From Pteria penguin (taxonomy: Eukaryota > Mollusca > Bivalvia > Pterioida > Pteriidae): a DNA stretch of 64,000 bases. Location of the stretch: the NCBI GenBank assembly GCA_035048485.1, contig CM068589.1:5318229-5382228 (forward strand). Reading direction: 5' to 3'. Every line of letters starts with the position of its first letter. Within the stretch, counting starts at the first letter, position 1. The notes beneath the pieces are model-generated. The model did no database searches. It saw nothing but the letters and a program-made list of their open reading frames with translations, and was not told the origin of the DNA. Positions 27,336-40,125 of the stretch are shown here, one piece after another. The position numbers and the translations under genes are program-made.

Positions 27336-29035
27336 TCCACATTGCAAGGGAATAAGTGTGACGTTAATGTAAAATACGAAAGTAGTAACATTTGCTTATA
27401 CGACACTGTATGATGCACTACTTCTTCACATTTCTAGTGCACTTATATGCCCTTTATTGTATTAGATAAGATTTCCTCTGCTATATTTATTTATAATACA
27501 CACTGTCTATACATAATAATTTCTTATTCTTATTCTGGATGTTTTCGTACTTTATTGACGACAACTTTTACTGTTATATATAGGTCGTTATCCACATTTT
27601 CTCCGAAACTGATATTAATTGACCCTACCATTTCGCGGATTATTTGTCGCATTTCTTGACGTCACAATACATTTTTAATGTTTGTCCGAGGTATGACTCA
27701 GGTCTAAAACATTGTGACGTCATCTAAGTTAACAAAATTTCGAGCGTAAATGGAAGAGTCAATTATGAAAGAAATTCTCGATGTCACTATGACCCCCAAA
27801 CTAAGGACTACGGTAGACAACCATGGGAAGTTGGTACTAGAGGATCACGTGACAAGGCAAACGCCTCAACTCATAGCATTAAATGACTACAGACTACTCC
27901 AAAACTGCGCACATGAAGGGAACGTGGACCAACATTTGAATTTTCAATTCCTCAGTATTGACTGCATTTTATTTATCTTATCCTTTGACACCGACCCGTG
28001 TAAATTTGGCATCAGTATACGGAAATGTTTGACAGTGAAAATTTCCGCTGAATTTACGAAATGTATCTATTGACAATTTGGTCATAAGAAGTAATCGCTA
28101 ACCTAGATCGAACGGCGGTCGATATTAATTCGCTCTTTGATCTTATTTTCTCCCCCGCATTCACCTAGTTCTTGCTCGTTTTTCACTCGTTCTCTGTTGA
28201 CAGTAGGGGTAATGGAGATGGGTTTATAGCACTACACATGCATTATAATAAAATTTCAGCGTTGTGTAAACAAAGTACATCGCCTCTTTGTTTGATTAGA
28301 TTGTATGCTGAACCTTCAATACAAATATAAAGAAGATTTGAGAATTTTCAATTATGTACTACCTTGTTTCCTTTTGTGGCAAGGGAAATATTATAATATT
28401 ATGATACAAGATCTAGGGAATCAATTCTTTTAATTCTAAATATAATCAGGGAATTTTTATATTCTTAAACGATAGCACTGGTGGACGATCATTTCCTAGG
28501 ATTACATATAAACTAAATGCTTGATTTCACTTCAGGAATATTATTTGAGGAACGTTGAAATTGTCACTGAGGAAGTTATATAGTCGTTATAGGAATCTAT
28601 TTGCAATTTCAGATTCCTCTTTCACGAATGTTAACCGATATTTTGGGACCTGACCATACAAAATAACCATCTTAACCTTTTGATTATACTTGATTTGACA
28701 TAATACGTATACATGTATATACAGACATTTGTTCACTTGCGTTTCCGACACATGAATTTCAGACAGGCAGCATTTCTTGCCTTGAATGGGAAAATTTGAC
28801 TTCGTATACCTGTCTTCTTCGTATGTCCATGCGTGTATATCTATGTATTTACCTCCTCGACTTGAAAGGTTGTTGCAGAAATTTTGCCACGGGTATTGCA
28901 TAAAGCCAGGGGACGCTTACTCCTCCCGGGCACCAGGTCTCGCCTCGATTTTATTGGGATTCGCTTTTGTCTGAATATGACACTAAACACGATATTGTCC
29001 CCTTTACTCCATGGACTATGAGATATGGTTTACTC
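27336..29035. other. Stretch with unassigned short frames
   Basis: A 107-codon plus-strand frame at 27750-28073 and a 104-codon minus-strand frame at 28587-28901 are the only sizeable ones. Neither shows a domain, a signal peptide or convincing splice sites. At 28897-28945 a short inverted piece of dispersed repeat A occurs (CCCGGGCACCAGGTCTC). Confidence 0.4.
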
Positions 29036-29039
29036 TTCG

Positions 29040-29210
29040 GTACTTATTCGTTTTTACTTTAATGTCTCATCCGAAAGACAGGGCAACGACGGGCCTCGAC
29101 GGACTCTTACCGGGGACCACTCGGTCTCGGGTCAAGCTCTCTATACAGATACACAGGGTTCTGGAAAATAGTCCTCCTCTACGGTTAGTCGTTCTCCTGT
29201 ATTTCCGATG
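29040..29210. repeat. SINE-like dispersed repeat, partial
   Basis: Contains TGTCTCATCCGAAAGACAGG, a phrase shared in degenerate form with 33255-33450, 50703-50985 and 58360-58570. Other copies show a tRNA-like TCGAACCC box. Partial and diverged. Confidence 0.45.
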
Positions 29211-29284
29211 AGACAATGAAATCTGTGGTCACTTTCCAGGGTAAATAGACATTGCTATATAATAGATCACTCCAATGGATTACA

Positions 29285-30425
29285 GCTGTATAGACAGACA
29301 TTACAGTGCGTCAGCAAATGTACATCTATGTCTACACAGTGCATCAAGTAGATGTATGTCTACTTCTATGTCTGTATATTGCGTCAGGCAAATGGATGTC
29401 CATGTCTGCACATTGCGTCAGGCAGATGTATGTATATCGGTACAGTGCATTTGGCAAATATATATCTGTAGGTACAGTGCGACAGGCAGATGTTTGTCGG
29501 TTTTACAGTACGTCAAACAAATGTATGTCTGTATAGTGCGTCAGGTAGATCTACATGTATGTCTATATATGAACAGTGCGTCAGGCAGATGTGTGTCTTT
29601 GTCTTAACAGTGCGTCAGGCAGAAGTATGTCTGTCTATACCTTGCGTCAGGCAGATGTATATCTGTATATACCTTGTGTCAGGCAGATGTATATCTGTCT
29701 ATACCTTGCGTCAGGCAGATGTATATCTGTCTATACCTTGCGTCAGGCAGATGTATATCTGTATATACCTTGTGTCAGGCAGATGTATATCTGTCTATAC
29801 CTTGCGTCAGGCAGATGTATATCTGTCTATACCTTCCGTCAGGCAGATGTATATTTGTCTATACCTTGTGTCAGGCAGATGTATATCTGTTTATACCTTG
29901 CGTCAGGCAGATGTATGTCTGTTTATACCTTGTGTCAGGCAGATGTATATCTGTTTATACCTTGTGTCAGGCAGATGTATATCTGTCTATACCTTGTGTC
30001 AGGCAGATGTATATCTGTTTATACCTTGTGTCAGGCAGATGTATATCTGTCTATACCTTGCGTCACGCAGATGTATATCTGTCTATACCCTCCGTCACGC
30101 AAATGTATATCTGTCTATACCTTGCGTCACGCAAATGTATATCTGTTTATACCTTGCGTCAGGCAGATGTATATCTGTCTATACCCTCCGTCACGCAAAT
30201 GTATATCTGTCTATACCTTGCGTCAGGCAGAAGTATGTCTGTATATACCTTGCGTCACGCAAATGTATATCTGTCTATACCTTGCGTCAGACAGATGTAT
30301 ATCTGTCTATACCCTCCGTCACGCAAATGTATGTCTGTCTATACCTTGCGTCAGGCAGATGATTTTGTCTGTACAGTGTAAGATAGATCTATACATATGT
30401 CTATATCAGTGCGTGAGCAGGTATA
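29285..30425. repeat. 32-bp minisatellite array
   Basis: About 33 copies of a 32-bp unit (core GTCAGGCAGATGTATATCTG). The first 300 bp are irregular and the centre is highly uniform. CACGCAAATG variants mark the right-hand third. Because 32 is not a multiple of three, all three frames cycle and stay open for up to 290 codons. It lies immediately 5' of the third Kazal gene's first confirmed exon. Confidence 0.96.
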
Positions 30426-30446
30426 TGTAGATGTTTAAAGAATTGT

Positions 30447-30802
30447 CATTTATTCTTCAGCTATTGTATTAATACATTTACCCACTGCGCGTATAGGGCA
30501 TACCCTTACATTGTGTGTTTTATTTCTTCAGCTGTTCTGTTAATACATCCTCCTACCGAGTGTATAGGCCATACCCTTACATTGTGTGTTTTATTTCTTC
30601 AGCTGTTCTGTTAATACACCCACCTACCGAGTGTATAGGGCATACCCTTACATTGTGTGTTTTATTTCTTCAGCTTTTCTGTTAATACATCCACCTACCG
30701 AGTGTATAGGCCATACCCTTATATTGTGTGTTTTATTTCTTCAGCTGTTCTGTTAATACACCCACCTACCGAGTGTATAGGGCATACCCTTACATTGTGT
30801 GA
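30447..30802 (+). repeat. 71-bp tandem repeat containing a splice acceptor and exon start (5 copies)
   Basis: Each unit holds the tract TTTTATTTCTTCAG and the first ~58 nt of the downstream Kazal exon. Acceptor AGs end at 30460, 30531, 30602, 30673 and 30744, exactly 71 bp apart. Only the last leads into the full exon; from any earlier one the frame meets TAA in the following copy. Confidence 0.95.
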
Positions 30803-33800
30803 ACAGGTCATTGCTATCAACTGTGACAGCAATTACGTTCCATCAGGAGACGAAAGTCTTTGCGGGACAGACGATGTCAATTATCCTAATTTGTGAGTAT
30901 ATTAGGCTATATGCCTTTACCTATTATTTTGGTTTTAGACCCCCCCCCCCAAAAAAAAAAGAAAAAAACAGAACAACAAACAAAAAACAAAAAACAGCGT
31001 AATATGTATATTAACGTAAGTAAACTTACCAACAGTATTTGATTGAAATTTACTTAAATCACACTGTCAGAATGAACATCATGGTCATGGCTTTCGAAAT
31101 TTGTATAATTCTACATGTGCATGTCACTGTTTTCCTAACGAGGTTTTTTCGATTTGTTACCACAAACACGTATGCATGGTCTACATTGTAAAATCTACCA
31201 TTTACTTTATGATGTCCTGTGCTTTTGAAGTCACATTTGCCTCAAATGTCTAAACGCCTGAGACGTTTCTCTTATTTCACTCTTTTTACCTTTACAGTTG
31301 TAAGTACGCACAGGCGAGATGTCATCATATAGATCTATCCATTAGATACTTCGGTCCTTGTACCACGTACAGCAGCGATAACAATGGCACCACCCCGACC
31401 ACCACCACCCTGTCACCACTCACCACCACACAGGATATCATAGTACAGGTGTTCTGCTCTAATGCTGACTCCCATATATGTCCTATGACTCTGGACCCCG
31501 TGTGTGATACTCAATACCATTTTCACAGAAATGAGTAAGTTATTATCTTTGTGGTATCTCTTTGTGTGCCCGTTTCTGTTTGCTCGGCGTCCATCTCTTT
31601 GACTTTGGTGATATACCTCGTGATCTGATGATATGGCAATTACTTTGATACTACTCTCTAAGTGATGGGATGATTGGGTAAGCAGACTGGAATACTACAC
31701 GAATCAATTGTGTATTGCTTGTCATTAATTGTATATTGATGTATATCCATTGTTATGGATTGTATATTGGTCGTCCGTTCTATATCAGCAGCCTTTCGTA
31801 TTGTTTGTATGGATTGTATATTGGTCGTCCGTTCTATATCAGCAGCCTTCTGTATTGTTTGTTATGGATTGTATATTGGTCGTCCGTCCTCTATCAGCAG
31901 CCTTTCGTATTGTTTGTTATGGATTGTATATTGGTCGTCCGTCCTATATCAGCAGCCTTTCGTATTGTTTGTTATGGATTTATATAGGTCGTCCGTCCTA
32001 CATCAGCAGCCTTTTGTATTGTTTGTTATGGATTGTATATTGGTCGTCCGTCCTACATCAGCAGCCTTTTGTATTGTTTGTTATAGATTATATATTGGTC
32101 GTTTGTCCTATATCAGCAGCCTTTCGTATTGTTTGTTATGGATTGTATATTGGTCGCAGTCCTATATCAGCAGTCTTTCGTATTGTTTGTTATGGATTGT
32201 ATATTGGTCGTCCGTCCTCTATCAGCAGCCTTTCGTATTGTTTGTTATGGATTGTATATTGGTCTTCCGTTCTATATCAGCAGCCTTTCGTATTGTTTGT
32301 TATGGATTGTATATTGGTCGTCCGTCCTATATCAGCAGTCTTTCGTATTGTTTGTTATGGATTGTATATTGGTCGTCCGTCCTATATCAGTAGCCTTTCG
32401 TATTGTTTGTTATGGATTGTATATTGGTCGTCCGTCCTATATCAGCAGTCTTTCGTATTGTTTGTTATGGATTGTATATTGGTCGTCCGTCCTATATCAG
32501 CAGCCTTCTGTATTGTTTGTTATGGATTGTATATTGGTCGACCGTCCTTAATCAGCAGCCTTTTGTATTGTTTGTTATGGATTTATATTGGTCGTCCGTC
32601 CTATATCAGCAGCCTTTTGTATTGTTTGTTATGGATTGTATATTGGTCGACCGTCCTTAATCAGCAGCCTTTCGAATTGTTTGTTATGGAGTTATATAGG
32701 TCGTCCGTCCTATAGCTATATCAGCAGCCTTTTGTATTGTTTGTTATGGATTGTATATTGGTCGTCCGTCCTATATCAGCAGCCTTTCGTATTGTTTGGT
32801 ATGGATTGTATATTGGTCGCTGTCCTATATCAGCGGCCTTTCGTATTGTTTGTTATGGATTGTATATTGGTCGCAGTCCTATATCAGCAGCATGTCGTAT
32901 TGTTTTTTATGGATTGTATATTGGTCGTCCGTCCTATATCAGCAGCCTTTCGTATTGTGTGTTATAGATTGTATATTGGTCGTCCGTCCTATATCAGCAG
33001 CCTTTCGTATTGTTTGTTATAGATTGTATATTGGTCGTCCGACCTTAATCAGCAGCCTTTCGTATTGTGTGTTATAGATTGTATATTGGTCGTCCGTCCT
33101 ATATCAGCAGCCTTTCGTATTGTTTGTTATAGATTGTATATTGGTCGTCCGACCTTAATCAGCAGCCTTTCGTATTGTTTGTTATGGATTGTATATTGGT
33201 CGTCCGTCCTATATCAGCGGCCTTTCGTATTGTTTGTTATTGGTTTTGGTTTATTCTGTCTCATTCAAATGACATGAAGCAGAGAAGGATCTCATACAAG
33301 CCATGTCTACAGTCTTACGGGATCTTGGCTTATTCTGTCTCGTCCTAAACACAGGGCACTGACAACCCACCGGCAGTGCTCGAACCTGGGTCCTCTCGGT
33401 CATAACTCAAGCACGTGATCGATGAAGCAACGGCTTCGTTAGCAGAGCAATGATTTCCATATAGTTTTGTAGCACAATCATTCTTCCTGGTGTGGCATGG
33501 GATTGCGGTCGGCATGTACTTGGTGGTGATGATGGTGTCTGGAGAGGGGAAGAGGGGGGAGGGGGATCTGTCAAGAAATCTTGTCTCCTAAGATAGTTTT
33601 GAGATAGGCACGTTGTGTAGAGTAGATGCATTCATTATGACAGGAAAGACAGTATTGCTTGTACCTATACTTTGATGGAATCCGATCATTCTTGCATAGT
33701 TATTGATTCATACTTATATACTTACATATGTACATTGTAGTTTAATTTGTAGCATTATTTGTCATTTCAGATGCGAATATGCTAAAGTGAAGTGTGTGAT

Positions 33801-33873
33801 ACCTTCCCTGAAGTTACAGGTGCTAGAAAACTGTAAGGGTGCCACGACAATATCAACAATCAGCGTCAGATGA
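30745..33873 (+). CDS. Two-domain Kazal-type protease inhibitor-like protein (third paralogue)
   Basis: Exons 30745-30892, 31298-31534 and 33771-33873 (stop TGA). The first exon is 148 nt, the same as in the first paralogue, and starts in phase 1; both later introns are phase 2 (donors TT|GTGAGT and GA|GTAAGT). Domain 1: TLCEQVIAINC, then SLCGTDDVNYPNF, then CKYAQARC and GPC, with one extra Cys (PTEC). Domain 2: FCSNADSHICPMTLDPVC, then CEYAKVKC, then LENC. The linker is Thr-rich (TTPTTTTLSPLTTT), typical of an O-glycosylated spacer. Unlike the other two paralogues it has CGTDD rather than CC at the third cysteine. By position P1 would be Met in domain 2 and Ser in domain 1. The signal exon is upstream; 21560-21605 is a candidate. 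Intron 3 holds the 55-bp array. Secreted; target unknown. Confidence 0.87.
31728..33245. repeat. 55-bp minisatellite array
   Basis: About 27 copies of a 55-bp unit (cores GGATTGTATATTGGTCGTCC and ATCAGCAGCCTTTCGTATTG) inside the last intron of the third Kazal gene. The unit is open in every frame for long distances, giving spurious frames up to 328 codons. Confidence 0.97.
33255..33450. repeat. SINE-like dispersed repeat, partial
   Basis: TTCTGTCTCGTCCTAAACAC followed by GTGCTCGAACCTGGGTCC; the second part is tRNA B-box-like. It lies directly after the 55-bp array, in the same intron. Confidence 0.5.
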
Positions 33874-34785
33874 CAGCATGTACTTACAATATAACACTAT
33901 TTGAGCTGAAAGAACCACTCTGTATTTATTAATATACTCTTTATAAGTTTAAAAAGCTTTGTTTTGCTCTTTTTTTTTCTATCTTTAAGTATTTAGTTTT
34001 ATTTAACAATAACTAGATATTACATGCATTCAGTGAATGCCTGTACGTTACTATATTTTGTCATATGATAGTTGTATTGATGAATTTTTTGATGGACTGA
34101 ATAGTGTTTTACATCACACCAAGATTATTGTACTTTTATGGTGACGGCGCCTGCATGACTCAGTGTTCAGATATTCCTAGAAATTAAGGCATTTACTACA
34201 AACCCATCGAAAGCAATATGGTATTGACATGTTTAAAGATTCCTGCATGACACAATGTACAAAAATTAAGGCAATTACTACAGACCCATCAAAAGCAATA
34301 TAACATTGACATGTTCTAAGCCGTGAGGATATGTACTTTTTTGGAACAATGCCATCTTTCGTTATGCAAGAATTCATTATCGTTCTTGTCCATTTCAAGA
34401 TCTTTTTACTTTTGCCAGCAATAGTGATACAGGGTTCGCATCTTGTTATACTAGCCCATATATAGCTGTGTCCTTGACACGGACTCTTATTTACGTCATA
34501 GTCCACCAGATACACACTCAATGTAACTACAGAGTGAGACCATGCCATAATCACGTTTGACATTTCCATTACGAATTGTACTTCATAAACATTCAGTGAC
34601 GATTTTACTGAAGTCACCCGAATCGAGAACGCTTATATGTAAATACGAGCAGTCTAGTACCCGTTATAGGTACCTAGGGTTCTTCTAAATGGGTCAACAC
34701 TCCCATTACATGATTGTACCCAATGATTATCTAGGGGAACATTTAATCCTAAATTCAAACGATTCATACTTAAGCACTATCTTGC
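33874..34785. other. Intergenic stretch with one unassigned ORF
   Basis: Follows the stop of the third Kazal gene. A minus-strand frame of 146 codons (34617-34177) is Cys-containing, but its C-terminal half contains a local duplication and shows no family motif. No splice evidence. I leave it unassigned. Confidence 0.4.
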
Positions 34786-34794
34786 TGACTCATT

Positions 34795-37680
34795 ATACTA
34801 GACATATTTGTACGAGATGTTTCTATGATACTAGATGTATCTGTACGAGATGTTTCTATGATACTAGATATATCTGTATGGGATGTTTCTATGATACTAG
34901 ATGTATCTGTATGAGATGTTTCTATGATACTAGATGTATCTGTATGAGATGTTTCTATGATACTAGATGTATCTGTATGAGATGTTTCTATGATACTAGA
35001 TGTATCTGTATGAGATGTTTCTATGATACTAGATGTATCTGTATGAGATGTTTCTATGATACTAGATGTATCTGTATGAGATGTTTCTGTGATACTCTAT
35101 GTATCTGTATGAGATGTTTCTATGATACTAGATGTATCTGTATGAGATGTTTCTATGATACTAGATGTATCTGTATGAGATGTTTCTATGATACTAGATG
35201 TATCTGTATGAGATGGTTCTATGATACTAGATGTATCTGTATGATATGTTTCTATGATACTAGATGTATCTGTATGAGATGGTTCTATGATACTAGATGT
35301 ATCTGTATGATATGTTTCTATGATAGATGTATCTGTATGATATGTTTCTATGATACTAGATGTATCTGTATGAGATGTTTCTATGATAGATGTATCTGTA
35401 TGATATGTTTCTATGATACTAGATGTATCTGTATGATATGTTTCTATGATACTAGATGTATCTGTATGATATGTTTCTATGATACTAGATGTATCTGTAT
35501 GAGATGTTTCTATGATACTAGATGTATCTGTATGATATGTTTCTATGATACTAGATGTACCTGTATGAGATATTTCTATGATACTAGATGTATCTGTACG
35601 AGATGATTCTATGATACTAGATGTATCTGTATGAGATGTTTCTATGATAGATGTATCTGTATGAGATGTTTCTATGATACTAGATGCATCTGTATGAGAT
35701 GTTTCTATGATACTAGATGTATCTGTATGAGATGTTTCTATGATACTAGATGTATCTGTATGAGATGTTTCTATGATACTAGATGTATCTGTATGAGATG
35801 TTTCTATGATACTAGATGTATCTGTATGAGATGTTTCTATGATACTCTATGTATCTGTATGAGATGTTTCTATGATACTAGATGTATCTGTATGAGATGT
35901 TTCTGTGATACTAGATGTATCTGTATGAGATGTTTCTATGATAGATGTATCTGTATGAGATGTTTCTATGATACTCTATGTATCTGTATGAGATGTTTCT
36001 ATGATACTAGATGTATCTGTATGAGATGTTTCTATGATACTAGATGTATCTGTATGAGATGTTTCTATGATACTAGATGTATCTGTATGAGATGTTTCTG
36101 TGATAGATGTATCTGTATGAGATGTTTCCATGTTACTAGATATATCTGTATGAGATGTTTCTATAATACTAGATGTATCTGTACGAGATGTTTCTTTGAT
36201 ACTAGATGTATCTGTATGAGATGTTTCTATGATACTAGATGTATCTGTATGAGATGTTTCTGTGATACTAGATGTATCTGTATGAGATGTTTCTATGATA
36301 CTCTATGTATCTGTATGAGATGTTTCTGTGATACTCTATGTATCTGTATGAGATGTTTCTATGATACTAGACATATTTGTACGAGATGTTTCTATGATAC
36401 TAGATGTATCTGTATGAGATGTTTCTATGATACTAGATGTATCTGTATGAGATGTTTCTATGATACTAGATGTATCTGTATGAGATGTTTCTATGATACT
36501 AGATGTATCTGTATGAGATGTTTCTATGATACTAGATGTATCTGTACGAGATGTTTCTATGATACTAGATGTATCTGTATGAGATGTTTCTATGATACTA
36601 GATGTATCTGTATGAGATGTTTCTATGATACTAGATGTATCTGTATGAGATGTTTCTATGATACTAGATGTATCTGTATGAGATGTTTCTATGATACTAG
36701 ATGTATCTGTATGAGATGTTTCTATGATACTAGATGTATCTGTATGAGATGTTTCTATGATACTAGATGTATCTGTATGAGATGTTTCTATGATACTCTA
36801 TGTATCTGTATGAGATGTTTCTATGATACTAGATGTATCTGTATGAGATGTTTCTATGATACTAGATGTATCTGTATGAGATGTTTCTATGATACTAGAT
36901 GTATCTGTATGAGATGTTTCTATGATACTAGATGTATCTGTATGAGATGTTTCTATGATACTAGATGTATCTGTATGAGATGTTTCTATGATACTAGATG
37001 TATCTGTATGAGATGTTTCTGTGATACTAGATGTATCTGTATGAGATGTTTCTATGATACTAGATGTATCTGTATGAGATGTTTCTGTGATACTCTATGT
37101 ATCTGTACGAGATGTTTCTATGATACTAGATGTATCTGTATGAGACGTTTCTATGATACTAGATGTATCTGTATGAGATGTTTCTATGATACTAGATGTA
37201 TCTGTATGGGATGTTTCTATGATACTAGATGTATCTGTATGAGATGTTTCTATGATACTAGATGTATCTGTATGAGATGTTTCTATGATACTAGATGTAT
37301 CTGTATGGGATGTTTCTATGATACTAGATGTATCTGTATGAGATGTTTCTATGATACTAGATGTATCTGTATGAGATGTTTCTATGATACTAGATGTATC
37401 TGTATGAGATGTTTCTATGATACTAGATGTATCTGTATGAGATGTTTCTGTGATACTAGATGTATCTGTATGAGATGTTTCTATGATACTAGATGTATCT
37501 GTATGAGATGTTTCTGTGATACTCTATGTATCTGTACGAGATGTTTCTATGATACTAGATGTATCTGTATGAGACGTTTCTATGATACTAGATGTATCTG
37601 TATGGGATGTTTCTATGATACTAGATGTATCTGTATGAGATGTTTCTATGATACTAGATGTATGAGATGTTTCTATAAAA
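34795..37680. repeat. 33-bp minisatellite array (largest in the window)
   Basis: About 87 copies of a 33-bp unit (core GAGATGTTTCTATGATACTA). Length variants I noticed are 3-bp deletions (GATACTAGATG to GATAGATG) and one 6-bp deletion near the end. In one frame it reads as an 11-residue Cys-rich repeat (MRCFYDTRCIC) for nearly 1000 codons with only a single stop at about 35604-35606 (TGT to TGA). See findings for the coding question. Confidence 0.97.
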
Positions 37681-37691
37681 TGAAGATCTGA

Positions 37692-38164
37692 TAGTATTAA
37701 TAGTATTGTATGAGTGTAAGTGAGAACATATGGTCAGTGAAGTATTGAATTAGATTATATTAATCAAAACAAGGGGCATTCCATTGCCAAAAATAGGTTT
37801 TTAGCACTAAGAATATTTAGGTTTGAGTGGAAATCTGTCATGACTAGACAATAATTTGATGAGCAGTGTAGGGACGCCCTCCAGTCACAGAGCTTTTAGC
37901 TAGCTGCCCCCCCCCCCCCTTATTATAATGGTATAATTGAAAGGGGCAGGTCCAAGGAGTGGAAAGCCCTGTACTCCAAAAAAATACATGGAACAAATGT
38001 TAAAACCTTAAAGTTTCCAATTTTTTATTCAAATCTTATAGCCGAGATGCCCCATATGCTGTTCCAGTACTTGTCATGGTTGTTGACTTTATATCCACGA
38101 CACCAGACGTGATTGCAGCCTATTTTTTGACAGAAACTTGATTGAAACAACAACATACAGTTGG
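37692..38164. other. Short spacer between arrays
   Basis: Non-coding. Holds a C-run at about 37905-37918. Confidence 0.6.
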
Positions 38165-40125
38165 TACAATAACGACCATCATACTTGCCATGATTAGGAC
38201 ACCATGACTTTACCCAACATGGTTAGGACACCATGACTTTACCTGACATGGTTAGGACACCATGACTTTACTGGACATGGTTAGGACACCACGACTTTAC
38301 CTGATATGATTCGGACACCAAGATTTTACCTGACATGATTATGAAACCATGACTTTACCTGACATGGTTAGGACACCATGACTTTACCTCACATGGTTAG
38401 GACACCATAACTTTACCTGACATGATTAGGACACCATAACTTTACCTGACATGATTAGGACACCATAACTTTACTTGCCATGATTAGGACACCATGACTT
38501 TACCGGACATGGTTAGGACACCATGATTTTACCTGACATGGGTAGGACACCATGATTTACCTGATATGGTTAGGACACCATGACTTTACCTGACATGATT
38601 AGGACACCATAATTTTACCTGATATGGTTGTGACACCATGACTTTTCCTGACATGGTTAGGACACCATGACTTTACCTGACATGGTTAGGACACCATGAT
38701 TTTACCTGACATGGTTAGGACACCATGATTTTACCTGACATGGTTAGGACACCATGATTTTACCTGATATGTTTAGGACGCCATGACTTTACCTGACGTG
38801 ATTAGGACACCATGACTTTACTTGCCATGATAAGGACACCATGACTTTACTTGCCATGATTATGACACCATGACTTTACCTGACATGATCAGGACACCAT
38901 GACTTTACCTGACATGGTTAGGACACCATGACTTTACCCAACATGGTTAGGACACCATGACTTTACCTAACATGGTTAGGACACCATGATTTTACCTGAC
39001 ATGGTTAGGACACCATGATTTACCTGATATGGTTAGGACACCATTACTTTACCTGACATGGTTAGGACACCATGACTTTACCTGACGTGGGTAGGACACC
39101 ATGATTTTACCTGACATGGTTAGGACACCATGATTTTACCTGACATGGTTAGGACACCATGATTTTACCCGATATGGTTAGGACACCATGACTTTACCTG
39201 ACATGGTTAGGACACCATGACTTTACCTGACATGGTTAGGACACCATGATTTTACCTGACGTGGTTAGGACACCATGACTTTACCTGACAAGGTTAGGAC
39301 ACCATGACTTTACCCGACATGATCAGGACACCATGATTTTACCTGACATGGTTAGGACACCATGACTTTACCTGACATGGTTAGGACACCATGACTTTAC
39401 CTGACATGATTAGGACACCATGACTTTACTTGACATGGTTAGGACACCATGACTTTGCCTGACCTGATTAGAACACCATGACTTTACTTGTCATGATTAT
39501 GACACCATGACTTTACCTGACATGGTTAGGACACCATGACTTTACCTGACATGGTTAGGACACCATGACTTTACCTGACATGGTTAGGACACCATGACTT
39601 TACCTGACATGGTTAGGACACCATGACTTTACCTGACATGGTTAGGACACCATGACTTTACCTGACGTGGTTAGGACACCATGACTTTGCCTGATATGGT
39701 TAGGACACCATGACTTTACCTGACATGGTTAGGACACCATGACTTTACCTGACGTGGTTAGGACACCATGACTTTGCCTGATATGGTTAGGACACCATGA
39801 CTTTACCTGACATGGTTAGGACACCATGACTTTGCCTGATATGGTTAGGACACCATGACTTTTACCTGACATGGTTAGGACACCATGACTTTACCTGATA
39901 TGGTTAGGACACCATGACTTTACCTGACATGGTTAGGACACCATGACTTTACCTGACATGGTTAGGACACCATGACTTTACCTGACATGGTTAGGACACC
40001 ATGACTTTACCTGACATGGTTAGGACACCATGACTTTACCTGACATGGTTAGGACACCATGACTTTACCTGACATGGTTAGGACACCATGACTTTACCTG
40101 ACATGGTTAGGACACCATGACTTCA
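38165..40125. repeat. 29-bp minisatellite array
   Basis: About 67 copies of a 29-bp unit (core ATGGTTAGGACACCATGACT). The left part is heterogeneous (GATT/GGTT, GATTTT/GACTTT variants); the right end from about 39880 is nearly invariant. Confidence 0.97.

Noticed and set aside
27750..28073. A 107-codon frame beginning MEESIMKEILDV
   Set aside because: The first half looks protein-like, but I recognise no family and see no conserved motif or neighbouring exon.
29490..30430. Overlapping frames of 235-290 codons in all three phases
   Set aside because: The 32-bp unit has no stop in any phase; three overlapping frames of the same repeat cannot all be genes.
31729..33277. Several long frames up to 328 codons
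   Set aside because: They lie in the 55-bp array inside the last intron of the third Kazal gene.
34177..34617. A 146-codon minus-strand frame with scattered Cys
   Set aside because: No domain, no splice context, and its end contains a local duplication; possible but unsupported as a gene.
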